Below, piece after piece: positions 26,828-35,600 of a stretch of 64,000 bases of DNA; the stretch's first letter is position 1, and every line of letters begins with the position of its first letter. The stretch is from Vibrio sp. MEBiC08052 (GTDB lineage: Bacteria; Pseudomonadota; Gammaproteobacteria; Enterobacterales; Vibrionaceae). The DNA is taken from assembly GCF_001506075.1 (NCBI RefSeq), contig NZ_KQ947475.1, positions 1,235,731-1,299,730 on the forward strand, in the 5' to 3' direction. Below the pieces are notes generated by a model, which saw only the letters and a list, made by a program, of their open reading frames with translations, was not told the origin of the DNA and searched no databases. A program made the position numbers and the translations under genes.

Positions 26828-27640
26828 TTACTCTGTTCCTCCAAATTTATCAATTTCAGTTGCTTCAAGTTGCTGAAAATAGCGTAATGTTTTGACTTTC
26901 AGTTCCATAGCTGCAGGTTCATCGCAGATCAAAATACTCCGGGGATGCATCTGCAAAGCAGAGATGGTCCACAAATGATTGACTGCGCCTTCAACACCAG
27001 CCTGTACTGCCAATGCTTTGTTCGGACCCGTGGCAAGAATTAAAACTTCTTTGGCATCCAGTAATGTGCCGACACCGACGGTGAGCGCCATTTTCGGCAC
27101 CTGATTGACATCGTTGTCAAAGAAACGGGCGTTATCAATCATCGTTTCTTGGGTCAGAGTCTTGATACGGGTTCTCGATGCTAAAGACGAGGCTGGTTCA
27201 TTAAAGGCGATATGGCCGTCACTGCCGACACCGCCAAAGAAGAGATGAATACCACCGAACTGCTTAATCGTTGCTTCGTAGGTCTGACATTCTGCCTCTA
27301 AATCAGGCGCCATGCCATTTAAAATGTGAATATTTTTCTTTTGGATATCAACATGGTTAAAAAAGTTTTCAAACATAAAGTGATGATAACTTTGAGGATG
27401 TTCCGGTGGAAGCCCGACATACTCGTCCATATTGAATGTGACCACATGTTCGAAACTGACTTCACCAGCCTGATAGAGCCGGATCAGTGCCTGATATGTC
27501 GTAAGTGGCGTACTGCCGGTGGGTAAGCCTAATACAAAAGGACGCTCGGTCGTTGGCTGAAAAGCTTTGATTTTTTCAACGATGTAGTGTGCGGTCCAGT
27601 TGCCGACTTGTTGCTTATTTTGTAAAGGTAATAAACGCAT
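26828..27640 (-). CDS. nagB: Glucosamine-6-phosphate deaminase
   Basis: 270 residues, near the usual ~266 of Nag[15 protein letters not shown] is the phosphate-binding loop, and FNMDEYVGL carries the catalytic Asp. [16 protein letters not shown] holds the active-site His region. The reaction is isomerisation and deamination of GlcN-6-P to fructose-6-P and ammonia, linking chitin sugars to glycolysis. First gene of the nagBAC operon, with GAGAG upstream of the ATG. Confidence 0.95.
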   Translation of the reverse strand: MRLLPLQNKQQVGNWTAHYIVEKIKAFQPTTERPFVLGLPTGSTPLTTYQALIRLYQAGEVSFEHVVTFNMDEYVGLPPEHPQSYHHFMFENFFNHVDIQKKNIHILNGMAPDLEAECQTYEATIKQFGGIHLFFGGVGSDGHIAFNEPASSLASRTRIKTLTQETMIDNARFFDNDVNQVPKMALTVGVGTLLDAKEVLILATGPNKALAVQAGVEGAVNHLWTISALQMHPRSILICDEPAAMELKVKTLRYFQQLEATEIDKFGGTE

Positions 27641-27927
27641 TTTCTCTCTCCATGCATCATACTGACACTCTGATTCGTCGTGGTGATTGCGTGTTCACAA
27701 GCTCATCACATCGGCCTTGATCATACACTGTCTCGGGAAATCACTACCGGAGGAGCTCAGAGTAAGGTGGACTTAATTTATATATTGAATAAACTTTCGG
27801 TTAAGTGCAAATAAAATGTCGTATTGCTTTACAAAATTATCATTTATGTGACATATATATTAGGTCTTAGTTTACTGGATGAATTAAGATATCTGTGTAA
27901 TGTACGAATCATGTGATGGAGGATGCA
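27641..27927. promoter_or_regulatory. nagB-nagE divergent control region
   Basis: 287 bp of AT-rich DNA between divergent nagB and nagE. It contains an imperfect A+T palindrome with TTTAT and ATAAA arms around 27779-27796, and a CRP-like half-site ATGTGA at 27845-27850. Both fit the expected NagC/CRP control, but neither is a clean consensus, so I give no exact operator. Confidence 0.4.
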
Positions 27928-29430
27928 ATGAACGTACTGGGGTATTTACAAAAACTTGGCAAGGCAATTATGTTGCCGATTGCTATCTTACCGGTGGCCG
28001 CGATTTTATTAAGGCTCGGACAACCGGATATGTTGAATATTGCTTTTATGGCTCAGGCGGGGGGAGCAATTTTTGGTCAGTTGCCTTTGCTGTTTGCGAT
28101 TGGTATTGCGGTTGGGTTGTCTCGCGGTGATGCAGGGGCTGCCGGTTTAGCGGGCGCTGTCGGATATTTGGTGCTGACGGAAGCGGCTAAAACCATCAAT
28201 GCGGATATCAATATGTCATTCTTTGGCGGGATCGTGGCCGGGGTCGTTGCCGGTCATGTTTATAACCGCTTTCATCAAACCAGTTTACCGGCTTATCTTG
28301 CATTTTTCGGTGGAAAACGGTTAGTCCCGATTATGACCGGTCTGATAACGCTCATTTTGGCCGGTATCAGTGGTGTTGTCTGGCCTGTAATTCAACATGG
28401 TATCGACTCTTTTGGTCATACCGTCGCGCATTCCGGTGCATGGGGAGAATTTGTCTACGGAACGTTAAATCGTGCACTGATCCCAGTCGGGTTACATCAT
28501 GTTTTAAACTCCATTTTCTGGTTCGGATTGGGTGAGTGTACCAAAGTCACTTACGAGTTAGCCGGTGGGTTGCATAACTTATGCCTTGCGCCTGAAGTGG
28601 CGAAAACATTAAGTGTTGGTGGTGCTATTTCAACCATTGACGGCAGTGTGATTCAGAGTATCGCGACCGAGACGACGCGTGGCGATCTCAACCGCTTCTT
28701 CGCGGGTGATCCATCGGCTGGGGTATTTATGGCCGGTTACTTCCCAATCATGATGTTTGGTTTGCCCGGTGCTGCGTTTGCCATGTATATGGCCGCACCG
28801 AAAAGTCGTCGTCCGCAAGTGGGTGGGATTTTGCTGTCTGTGGCGTTAACCGCATTTTTGACTGGTGTGACTGAGCCACTTGAGTTCCTGTTTATGTTCC
28901 TTGCACCGGTGTTATACATCATCCATGCGATACTGACCGGGATCTCGCTGGTTGTGACCAACTATCTGGGGATTCTCGATGGTTTTGGCTTCTCCGCAGG
29001 TCTGTTTGACTTTGTGATCAACTGGGGACTGGCAACTAAACCGGGGCTATTGCTGGTGGTGGGATTATGCTTCGGTGTGATCTACTTCTGTATCTTTTAC
29101 TTTGCTATCCGTTGGTTTGATATCCCGACCCCGGGCAGAGAAAAAGATGAAGCGACAGTCCGTCCGTCCGCAGCCTCTGAAGATATTCAGACGCTGGCAA
29201 ATGAATATATTCAAGCCTTGGGTGGCCGTGATAATCTGAAACAAATTGATGCATGTATTACACGCTTGCGCCTTTCTGTGAACAACATGGCTCAGATCGA
29301 TGAAGTAAAAATCAAAGCATTGGGTGCCAGCGGGGTTGTGAAGCTGAATCGCACCGACTTGCAGGTTGTATTGGGTGCTAAGGCTGAATTGGTCGCGAAT
29401 GCGATGAAAGGCGACGCTGAATATGACTAA
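27928..29430 (+). CDS. nagE: N-acetylglucosamine PTS permease EIICB
   Basis: 500 residues. The ATG at 27928 is preceded by GGAGGA with 4-nt spacing, better than an in-frame GTG at 27913. The EIIC part (to about 400) opens NVLGYLQKLGKAIMLPIAIL and has about eight to ten membrane helices plus the sugar-loop HHVLNSIFWF. The EIIB domain has phospho-Cys443 in DACITRLRLSV. No EIIA domain is attached, so a separate EIIA (Crr-type) must supply phosphate. It imports GlcNAc as GlcNAc-6-P for NagA/NagB. Monocistronic with a strong terminator. Confidence 0.94.
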   Translation: MNVLGYLQKLGKAIMLPIAILPVAAILLRLGQPDMLNIAFMAQAGGAIFGQLPLLFAIGIAVGLSRGDAGAAGLAGAVGYLVLTEAAKTINADINMSFFGGIVAGVVAGHVYNRFHQTSLPAYLAFFGGKRLVPIMTGLITLILAGISGVVWPVIQHGIDSFGHTVAHSGAWGEFVYGTLNRALIPVGLHHVLNSIFWFGLGECTKVTYELAGGLHNLCLAPEVAKTLSVGGAISTIDGSVIQSIATETTRGDLNRFFAGDPSAGVFMAGYFPIMMFGLPGAAFAMYMAAPKSRRPQVGGILLSVALTAFLTGVTEPLEFLFMFLAPVLYIIHAILTGISLVVTNYLGILDGFGFSAGLFDFVINWGLATKPGLLLVVGLCFGVIYFCIFYFAIRWFDIPTPGREKDEATVRPSAASEDIQTLANEYIQALGGRDNLKQIDACITRLRLSVNNMAQIDEVKIKALGASGVVKLNRTDLQVVLGAKAELVANAMKGDAEYD

Positions 29431-29495
29431 GTGAAGATGAGGACTTCTGTGTGAATGCTCAGGAGCCGGGGATTCAACTGATAGCCATCATGAAG

Positions 29496-29527
29496 AAAGA
29501 GTGTGCGATTTCGCACGCTCTTTTTTT
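29496..29527 (+). terminator. Terminator of nagE
   Basis: AAAGAGTGTGCGA / TCGCACGCTCTTT stem (one T-G pair) with a 2-nt loop, then a run of T. Confidence 0.88.
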
Positions 29528-29704
29528 GCGCTGGGCAATGTGCTCCGAGCAATTGATGCTGATTGGGAGGCGGGGAATTGACGCAGTTTTTTCTTATCTG
29601 CCGGAGAGATGCTGACTTGCACGCTCTCGATGTATGAAATAACCTAGCAAACAAGTCAGGTAATTGGTAAGGTTGACAGAGATAGATTGAAACGGAAACA
29701 CCTT

Positions 29705-31171
29705 ATGTCTCTTTGGCAACACTTACCGATCAGCCACCGTTATGCTGAGCTGCCGCAAAGCTTTTACACCCGGGTCATGCCGACGCCAGTGGACAACCCT
29801 CGCTGGGTGACTTGGAATGTGCCTCTCGCTGCCAGTTTTGGTCTGGACGAGACGCCTGATGATCTCTGGCTACAGATCTTTTCCGATGGTGAAGTTCCGG
29901 ATTATTTTCAACCGCTGGCAATGAAGTATGCCGGGCATCAGTTCGGGGTCTATAACCCGGCATTGGGGGATGGGAGAGGGTTATTATTCGGTGCGATTGC
30001 CGATCAGCAAGGGCGCTGGTTTGATGTGCATCTTAAAGGCGCCGGACTGACACCGTATTCCAGAATGGGGGATGGTCGGGCGGTGTTACGTTCCACCATC
30101 CGAGAATATCTGTGCAGTGAAGCAATGGCAGCGCTGGGGAATCAAACCACCCGGGCGTTGGGGATGATGGTCAGTGATACCCCCGTGTATCGTGAACGCG
30201 TTGAGCAGGGCGCTTTACTGATTCGTCTGGCAGAAACGCACATCCGTTTTGGCCATTTTGAACACTTTTTCTATACCGGGCAGCATGATGACTTACGTTT
30301 GCTGGCCGATAAAGTCATCGCCTGGCATTTCCCGGAACTTGAACCCTCATCAGAATCACCGCGAGAGCCGGTATATCTGGTGATGTTCCGCGAAGTTGTC
30401 AAACGAACCGCTGAAATGATCGCTTTTTGGCAAGCGTACGGCTTTGCCCATGGCGTGATGAATACTGACAATATGTCGATCCTCGGGCAAACCTTCGATT
30501 ATGGCCCATTTGCGTTTCTGGATGATTATGATCCCCATTTTATCTGTAACCATTCCGATTATCAGGGGCGTTATGCATTTGATATGCAACCGGGGATCGG
30601 TCTGTGGAACTTGACTGCATTGGCGCAGGCACTGACACCGCTGGTTGATAAAGCTGAACTGGAAGTGGTGTTGCAAACTTATAGCGTACAGCTCAATCAG
30701 GAATACAGTCGTTTGATCCGTAGTAAACTCGGATTACAACAGCGCCGTGACGGGGATAGTCAACTGTGTGATGAGATGCTCAAACTGATGGCGGACAACC
30801 GGGTTGACTACACGCTGTTTTTCCGGCGACTTTCATCGCTGGATCACCAACCGCCTGAAACGGTCACGACATTATTTGAGAACCAAGATGCCGCGAAGCA
30901 GTGGTTACAACAGTATCTTGATCGTTGTGAGCAGGAGTCGGATACGGTAGAACAGCGCTGCCAGTCGATGCGTCAGGTCAACCCGAAATATATCCTCCGT
31001 AACTATCTTGCCCAACAAGTGATAGATGCTGCTGAACAGGGTGACTTTCAGCCGTTAGAGCAATTGCTTACGGTTTTAAGCGCTCCCTATGATGAGCAGC
31101 CGATGTATGAATCCTATGCTGAGCAGCCACCGGCATGGGGAAAATGTCTCGAAATCAGCTGTTCGTCATAA
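29705..31171 (+). CDS. selO: SelO/YdiU protein adenylyltransferase
   Basis: 488 residues from the Met at 29705, near the usual ~480. SelO is a pseudokinase-fold enzyme that AMPylates proteins on Ser/Thr/Tyr and is linked to redox stress. Visible signatures are [32 protein letters not shown], and [13 protein letters not shown] with the metal-binding Asn/Asp. The C-terminus ends ISCSS; in some relatives a selenocysteine replaces a residue in this tail, whereas here it is an ordinary Cys. No Shine-Dalgarno is obvious. Single gene. Confidence 0.93.
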   Translation: MSLWQHLPISHRYAELPQSFYTRVMPTPVDNPRWVTWNVPLAASFGLDETPDDLWLQIFSDGEVPDYFQPLAMKYAGHQFGVYNPALGDGRGLLFGAIADQQGRWFDVHLKGAGLTPYSRMGDGRAVLRSTIREYLCSEAMAALGNQTTRALGMMVSDTPVYRERVEQGALLIRLAETHIRFGHFEHFFYTGQHDDLRLLADKVIAWHFPELEPSSESPREPVYLVMFREVVKRTAEMIAFWQAYGFAHGVMNTDNMSILGQTFDYGPFAFLDDYDPHFICNHSDYQGRYAFDMQPGIGLWNLTALAQALTPLVDKAELEVVLQTYSVQLNQEYSRLIRSKLGLQQRRDGDSQLCDEMLKLMADNRVDYTLFFRRLSSLDHQPPETVTTLFENQDAAKQWLQQYLDRCEQESDTVEQRCQSMRQVNPKYILRNYLAQQVIDAAEQGDFQPLEQLLTVLSAPYDEQPMYESYAEQPPAWGKCLEISCSS

Positions 31172-31230
31172 GCTAACGTCTATCCTCAACTGACGTTCAG
31201 TTTTTATCACCATTCTTTCCTGACCGAGAC

Positions 31231-31274
31231 CATCCCTGAGTGAACGTATGATTGTTCAGGGATGTGTCATTTTT
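31231..31274 (+). terminator. Terminator of selO
   Basis: CATCCCTGA (31231-31239) pairs with TCAGGGATG (31256-31264) and is followed by TGTCATTTTT. Confidence 0.7.
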
Positions 31275-31411
31275 GACCCATTGGCCGGGAGGGGATGGAG
31301 GGGTTTTCACCCATTCTTACCTGATGTGTTCCTGACGGATTGATCGGTTTTACAGCAATGTTGCCCTTAAGTTGCTGTTGTTGCTAATTTGTTTTATTTG
31401 TTGATGGGTGT

Positions 31412-31427
31412 TGGCTCGTTATTTGCC
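31412..31427 (+). promoter_or_regulatory. Sigma-54 promoter of dctPQM
   Basis: TGGCTC-N5-TTGCC, with GG (31413-31414) and GC (31425-31426) separated by exactly 10 bp, the -24/-12 pattern of RpoN. It lies 60 bp before the dctP ATG. An inverted repeat CAGCAA (31353-31358) / TTGCTG (31372-31377) just upstream is a candidate activator site. The NtrC-type DctD at 35601-36944 is the obvious activator. Confidence 0.8.
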
Positions 31428-31486
31428 TTGTTGTCAATAACGTGAATACCAAGCAGGTATTCGGTTTCTATAACAAGGAGAAAAAG

Positions 31487-32491
31487 ATGTTCAAGCCTTT
31501 CAAATTACTGACTGTATCCATACTTGCTGCGACCGGTTTTAATGCCGCTGCTTCCGAAGGCTGTGACCCGGGTGAAACCGTGATTAAATTCAGCCATGTC
31601 ACCAATACGGATAAACATCCGAAAGGGATTGCCGCATCATTGCTTGCCAAGCGAGTCAACAAAGAGATGGACGGAAAAGTTTGTATGGAAGTTTTTCCGA
31701 ACTCAACCCTGTATGATGATGACAAAGTCTTGGAAGCCCTTTTAAACGGCGATGTTCAACTCGCAGCCCCTTCTCTTTCCAAGTTTGAAAAATTCACCAA
31801 AAAATATCGTATTTTCGATTTGCCATTTTTGTTTGACGATGTTGCAGCGGTTGACCGTTTCCAGAACTCGGCTGCCGGCGATAAGCTGAAAAATGCCATG
31901 AAACGCCGCGGATTGCAGGGGCTGGCATTCTGGCACAACGGGATGAAACAGTTGTCTGCCAACAAACCGCTGATTGATCCAAAAGATGCCAAAGGATTGA
32001 AATTCCGCGTTCAGGCGTCTGATGTTTTGGTCGCTCAATTCGAGCAGTTGGGGGCTAACCCACAAAAGATGTCGTTTAAAGAAGTGTACGGCGGTTTACA
32101 GACCGGCGTCATTGATGGTCAGGAGAATACTTGGTCAAACATTTACGGTAAGAAATTCTTCGAAGTGCAAGATGGCATTACCGAAACCAACCACGGCATC
32201 CTTGATTACCTTGTAGTGACTTCCGCCAAATTCTGGGACGGCCTGCCTGATGATGTGCGCAGTCAGTTTGCACAGATTCTCAAGGAAGTCACGGCGACCC
32301 GTAATGCTGAATCAACCAAAGTCAACCTAGCCAACCGTCAGAACATTATCGATGCCGGCGGTGTGGTGCGAACCCTGACACCTGCTCAGCGTCAAAAATG
32401 GGTTGAAGCGCTGAAGCCTGTCTGGAAGAAATTCGAGAAAAATATCGGTCATGATCTGATCAATGACGCCCTTTCAGCAAACAAGAAGTAA
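31487..32491 (+). CDS. dctP: TRAP transporter solute-binding protein DctP
   Basis: 334 residues from the ATG at 31487 (AAGGAG, 6-nt spacing). Signal peptide (about 1-22), then GETVIKFSHVTNTDKHPKG, a DctP-type start. FRVQASDVLVAQFEQLGANP with the carboxylate-binding Arg, then GVIDGQENTW. It captures a C4-dicarboxylate (succinate, malate or fumarate) in the periplasm and hands it to DctQM. First gene of a sigma-54-dependent operon whose regulators DctB/DctD lie 3-4 kb downstream on the other strand. A hairpin separates it from dctQ. Confidence 0.92.
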   Translation: MFKPFKLLTVSILAATGFNAAASEGCDPGETVIKFSHVTNTDKHPKGIAASLLAKRVNKEMDGKVCMEVFPNSTLYDDDKVLEALLNGDVQLAAPSLSKFEKFTKKYRIFDLPFLFDDVAAVDRFQNSAAGDKLKNAMKRRGLQGLAFWHNGMKQLSANKPLIDPKDAKGLKFRVQASDVLVAQFEQLGANPQKMSFKEVYGGLQTGVIDGQENTWSNIYGKKFFEVQDGITETNHGILDYLVVTSAKFWDGLPDDVRSQFAQILKEVTATRNAESTKVNLANRQNIIDAGGVVRTLTPAQRQKWVEALKPVWKKFEKNIGHDLINDALSANKK

Positions 32492-32515
32492 CTGTCGTAG
32501 TCACGCTATAAACAT

Positions 32516-32542
32516 GTGCCCCACACCACCGGAGTGGGGCAC
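32516..32542 (+). other. Intercistronic hairpin between dctP and dctQ
   Basis: GTGCCCCAC (32516-32524) and GTGGGGCAC (32534-32542) form a perfect 9-bp GC-rich stem with a 9-nt loop and no U-tract. Such hairpins typically protect the upstream message so the binding protein is made in excess over the membrane subunits. Confidence 0.7.
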
Positions 32543-32573
32543 CTAGATGATAACAATGAGAGCGAAGATAGTT

Positions 32574-33245
32574 ATGGACAATTCTTTCTTTTCTAAAGTC
32601 GGTCGTTTTACAGATTCGGTTGAAGAATTTCTGATCGCATTCTTTTTAGGCACGATGACCTTACTGACGTTTATCAATGTCATCTGTCGCTATGTATTTA
32701 ATGACAACATATTGTGGGCCCTTGAACTGACAGTCTTTATGTTTGCCTGGATGGTACTGGTCGGTGCGTCTTACGGGGTAAAGAAGCACTTTCACATTGG
32801 TGTTGATGTGATCATCAACATTGCACCACCGGGGTTAAAGAAAACCTTCGCGGTGCTATCAGCATTCGCTTGTTTGAGTTTTGCCGTGCTGCTGTTGATT
32901 GGCTCGTGGAACTATTGGCATCCGTTTATTACCGAACGGGCTTGGTATGAAACCGATGATATTCCAATGCCGGGGTTTCTCCAGTTTTTAGCCGACTGGC
33001 TCAATGAAGGCGAGGCTTACGAGAAATTGCCACGATTTATTCCGTATATGGCGCTGCCTATCGGGATGGGGCTCCTGACATTGCGTTTTACGCAAGCCGC
33101 GTACCAGATTTTGACTGGCAAGATGGATCGTCTGATTGCCTCGCATGAAGGAGAAGACGAGTTAGAAACACTGAAGTCAGAATTGCAGCAAGACACAGGT
33201 GCGGATTCTGAAAAATCAATGCCGTCATCGGATCGCAAGGAGTAG
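32574..33245 (+). CDS. dctQ: TRAP transporter small permease DctQ
   Basis: 223 residues with four membrane helices. The first carries FLIAFFLGTMTLLTFINVICRYV, the DctQ signature, followed by LELTVFMFAWMVLVGASYGVK and the conserved HFHIGVDVI. The C-terminal tail is acidic and cytoplasmic. It forms the membrane complex with DctM. The start is uncertain: ATG at 32574, or a slightly upstream ATG at 32547. Its stop region overlaps the dctM ribosome site AAGGAG. Confidence 0.9.
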   Translation: MDNSFFSKVGRFTDSVEEFLIAFFLGTMTLLTFINVICRYVFNDNILWALELTVFMFAWMVLVGASYGVKKHFHIGVDVIINIAPPGLKKTFAVLSAFACLSFAVLLLIGSWNYWHPFITERAWYETDDIPMPGFLQFLADWLNEGEAYEKLPRFIPYMALPIGMGLLTLRFTQAAYQILTGKMDRLIASHEGEDELETLKSELQQDTGADSEKSMPSSDRKE

Positions 33246-33250
33246 TCATC

Positions 33251-34612
33251 ATGGCTGTTTTATTTCTCTTTTTAATGGTGATTGCCCTGATGCTTATCGG
33301 TGTGCCGATCGCTGTCTCACTGGGTTTATCAAGTATTGTATTTCTGATGTTGCATTCGGATGCATCGTTGGCTTCGGTCGCTCAGACATTATTCAATGCT
33401 TTTGCGGGTCACTACACACTGTTGGCGATTCCGTTCTTTATTCTCGCATCTAGCTTTATGTCCACCGGTGGGGTTGCCAAACGAATCATCCGCTTTGCAA
33501 TTGCACTGGTCGGCTGGTTCCGCGGTGGCCTTGCCATTGCGTCGGTCATGGCTTGTATGATGTTTGCTGCACTGTCGGGCTCTTCTCCTGCAACGGTTGT
33601 TGCTATCGGGAGTATCGTGATTGCCGGGATGGTCAAAAACGGCTACTCCAAAGGATTTGCCGCCGGGGTGATTTGTAATGCCGGAACGCTGGGGATTTTA
33701 ATTCCGCCATCAATTGTTATGGTGGTCTACGCTGCGGCAACGGATGTTTCTGTCGGCCGGATGTTCCTTGGCGGGGTGATTCCCGGTTTACTCGCCGGTG
33801 CGATGCTGATGGTCGCTATTTATATTGCAGCCCGGGTCAAGAACCTCCCGAAACAACCCTTTGTCGGGTGGGGGGAACTGATGGCCGCCGGACGTGAGGC
33901 TATCTGGGGGTTGTTTTTAATCGTCATTATTCTGGGCGGTATTTATGGGGGGATTTTCACCCCGACTGAAGCGGCTGCAGTGGCTGCGGTTTATGCCTTC
34001 CTGATTGCCAACTTTGTCTATAAAGACATGGGGCCATTTGCTGACCGGGAAAATAAGTTGCCGGGTGTGGTGAAAGTGTTGCAGACATTTGTCCATCCGG
34101 ATACTAAGAAAACCTTGTGTGAAGCGGGTCGGCTGACGATCATGTTACTGTTTATCATTGCCAATGCTTTGATTCTCAAACATGTGCTTACTGAAGAGCA
34201 AGTGCCGCAGATGATTGCCAATTCCATGCTTTCTGCCGGTTTAGGGCCAATCACGTTCCTGATTGTGGTCAACCTGTTACTGTTGATTGGCGGACAATTT
34301 ATGGAACCATCGGGTCTGTTGATTATCGTTGCACCATTAGTCTTTCCGATTGCGATTCAACTCGGGATTGATCCGATTCATCTTGGGATCATTATGGTAG
34401 TGAATATGGAAATCGGGATGATTACTCCGCCAGTCGGTCTGAACTTGTTTGTGACGGCCGGGGTGGCGCGGATGTCGATGCTCAACGTGGTCAAAGCCGC
34501 GTTGCCGTGGGTGGCGGTCATGTTCTTGTTCTTATTGATTGTCACCTACGTGCCGTGGGTTTCAACTTGGCTGCCGACGACGCTGATGGGGCCGGAGATT
34601 ATCACTAAATAA
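33251..34612 (+). CDS. dctM: TRAP transporter large permease DctM
   Basis: 453 residues, about 12 hydrophobic segments. Starts AVLFLFLMVIALMLIGVPIA, has the family GHYTLLAIPFFILAS and GTLGILIPPSIVMV motifs, and ends with MITPPVGLNLFV. It is the sodium-coupled transport subunit for C4-dicarboxylates. It begins 5 bp after dctQ, with AAGGAG upstream. A strong terminator follows, so dctPQM is a complete operon. Confidence 0.94.
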   Translation: MAVLFLFLMVIALMLIGVPIAVSLGLSSIVFLMLHSDASLASVAQTLFNAFAGHYTLLAIPFFILASSFMSTGGVAKRIIRFAIALVGWFRGGLAIASVMACMMFAALSGSSPATVVAIGSIVIAGMVKNGYSKGFAAGVICNAGTLGILIPPSIVMVVYAAATDVSVGRMFLGGVIPGLLAGAMLMVAIYIAARVKNLPKQPFVGWGELMAAGREAIWGLFLIVIILGGIYGGIFTPTEAAAVAAVYAFLIANFVYKDMGPFADRENKLPGVVKVLQTFVHPDTKKTLCEAGRLTIMLLFIIANALILKHVLTEEQVPQMIANSMLSAGLGPITFLIVVNLLLLIGGQFMEPSGLLIIVAPLVFPIAIQLGIDPIHLGIIMVVNMEIGMITPPVGLNLFVTAGVARMSMLNVVKAALPWVAVMFLFLLIVTYVPWVSTWLPTTLMGPEIITK

Positions 34613-34656
34613 CCCGTCCGATGATGTTGAATGCATCCAGTGATGCTTTGTCTGTC

Positions 34657-34695
34657 AATCCCCCACAGTCGATGAAAAGACGGTGGGGGATTTTT
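34657..34695 (+). terminator. Terminator of dctPQM
   Basis: AATCCCCCAC (34657-34666) pairs with GTGGGGGATT (34683-34692), followed by T residues. Confidence 0.88.
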
Positions 34696-34795
34696 ACGTA
34701 TATAAGTGCTGTGGTAAGGTGATCGCTCAGATTTATGACGATGGTGGTTTATGAGATTTGTTTCTTAAAAGGCGGGAGATATGCCTTGCTAGTTA

Positions 34796-34813
34796 ATTGT
34801 AATTCGTTACAAT
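34796..34813. promoter_or_regulatory. 18-bp palindrome upstream of the ClpP paralogue
   Basis: ATTGTAATTCGTTACAAT: perfect 7-bp arms around TTCG, 31 bp before the start of the ClpP-like gene. It could be an operator (dimeric regulator) overlapping the promoter; no regulator is identified. Confidence 0.55.
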
Positions 34814-34844
34814 GAATCTCATGGTTAATTAAAGAAGAATGTCT

Positions 34845-35447
34845 ATGAATTTCGTATTAAAAAATGATGAAAATGATAAGGCCAATGATGAACGGAACTC
34901 TGGTTCAATGGTAGAGGAAAAACTCATAGCGTCTCGTTCTATTTTCATTTCTGGTGAGATTGACCAGAAGCTGGCCCAAAAAGTTTCAACTCAGCTACTC
35001 GTATTGCAGGAAATCAGCGATGAGCCGATTTATCTGTATATCAATAGCCAAGGTGGACATGTAGAAGCCGGTGATACTATCCATGACATGATTAAATTTA
35101 TCAAACCGGAAGTTATCGTGATTGGAACCGGATGGGTTGCCAGTGCTGGTGTGACTATCTACATTGCCGCGAAAAAAGAAAACCGTGTCTGTTTACCGAA
35201 TACTCGTTTTATGATCCACCAACCATTGGGTCAGGTGCGTGGTAAAGTCTCAGATATTAAAATTGAAGCGGATGAGATCTTACGCACGCGCAGCCGAGTG
35301 AATAAGCTGATCAGTGAAGCCACCGGGCAGCCTTATGAACAGGTCGAGAAAGATACAGATTACAACTTCTGGATGAGTCCGGAAGAAGCCATTAAGTATG
35401 GTTTGGTCAGCCGGGTCGTGAGTAATATCAGAGAACTGCAAGACTAA
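34845..35447 (+). CDS. ClpP-like protease paralogue with altered triad
   Basis: 200 residues from the ATG at 34845 (AAAGAAGA upstream). Clear ClpP fold: IFISGEIDQ, YLYINSQGGHVEAGDTIHDM, nucleophile region GWVASAGV (Ser100), FMIHQPLG (His125). The Asp position, D185 of the housekeeping ClpP in DTDRD, aligns with Asn174 in DTDYN. Spacings match exactly (25 and 49 residues in both), so the triad reads Ser-His-Asn. The N-terminus is acidic and lysine-rich instead of the usual ClpP propeptide. It might form mixed barrels with ClpP, be a weak peptidase, or have a specialised role. It is monocistronic, and is not next to any Clp ATPase gene. Confidence 0.85.
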   Translation: MNFVLKNDENDKANDERNSGSMVEEKLIASRSIFISGEIDQKLAQKVSTQLLVLQEISDEPIYLYINSQGGHVEAGDTIHDMIKFIKPEVIVIGTGWVASAGVTIYIAAKKENRVCLPNTRFMIHQPLGQVRGKVSDIKIEADEILRTRSRVNKLISEATGQPYEQVEKDTDYNFWMSPEEAIKYGLVSRVVSNIRELQD

Positions 35448-35500
35448 TCGAATCGGAACGTTTTTTCAGTTAACTGATAACGTTTTGTAAGCCAGTTAAA

Positions 35501-35538
35501 ATATGGAATGAAAGGTAACTTTCATTCCATATTTTTTA
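35501..35538 (+). terminator. Terminator of the ClpP paralogue
   Basis: A perfect 14-bp stem ATATGGAATGAAAG / CTTTCATTCCATAT with a GTAA loop, then six T residues. The stem is symmetrical and could also end the minus-strand dctD transcript. Confidence 0.92.
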
Positions 35539-35600
35539 TGGATAACGCAATCTTCCGTCATGAAACGATAGGGTTGATTGAAGCGTGCTCTGAGTTACAT

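Noticed and set aside
27641..27927. Exact NagC operators
   Set aside because: Several A+T palindromic segments are present, but none fits the consensus well enough to name.
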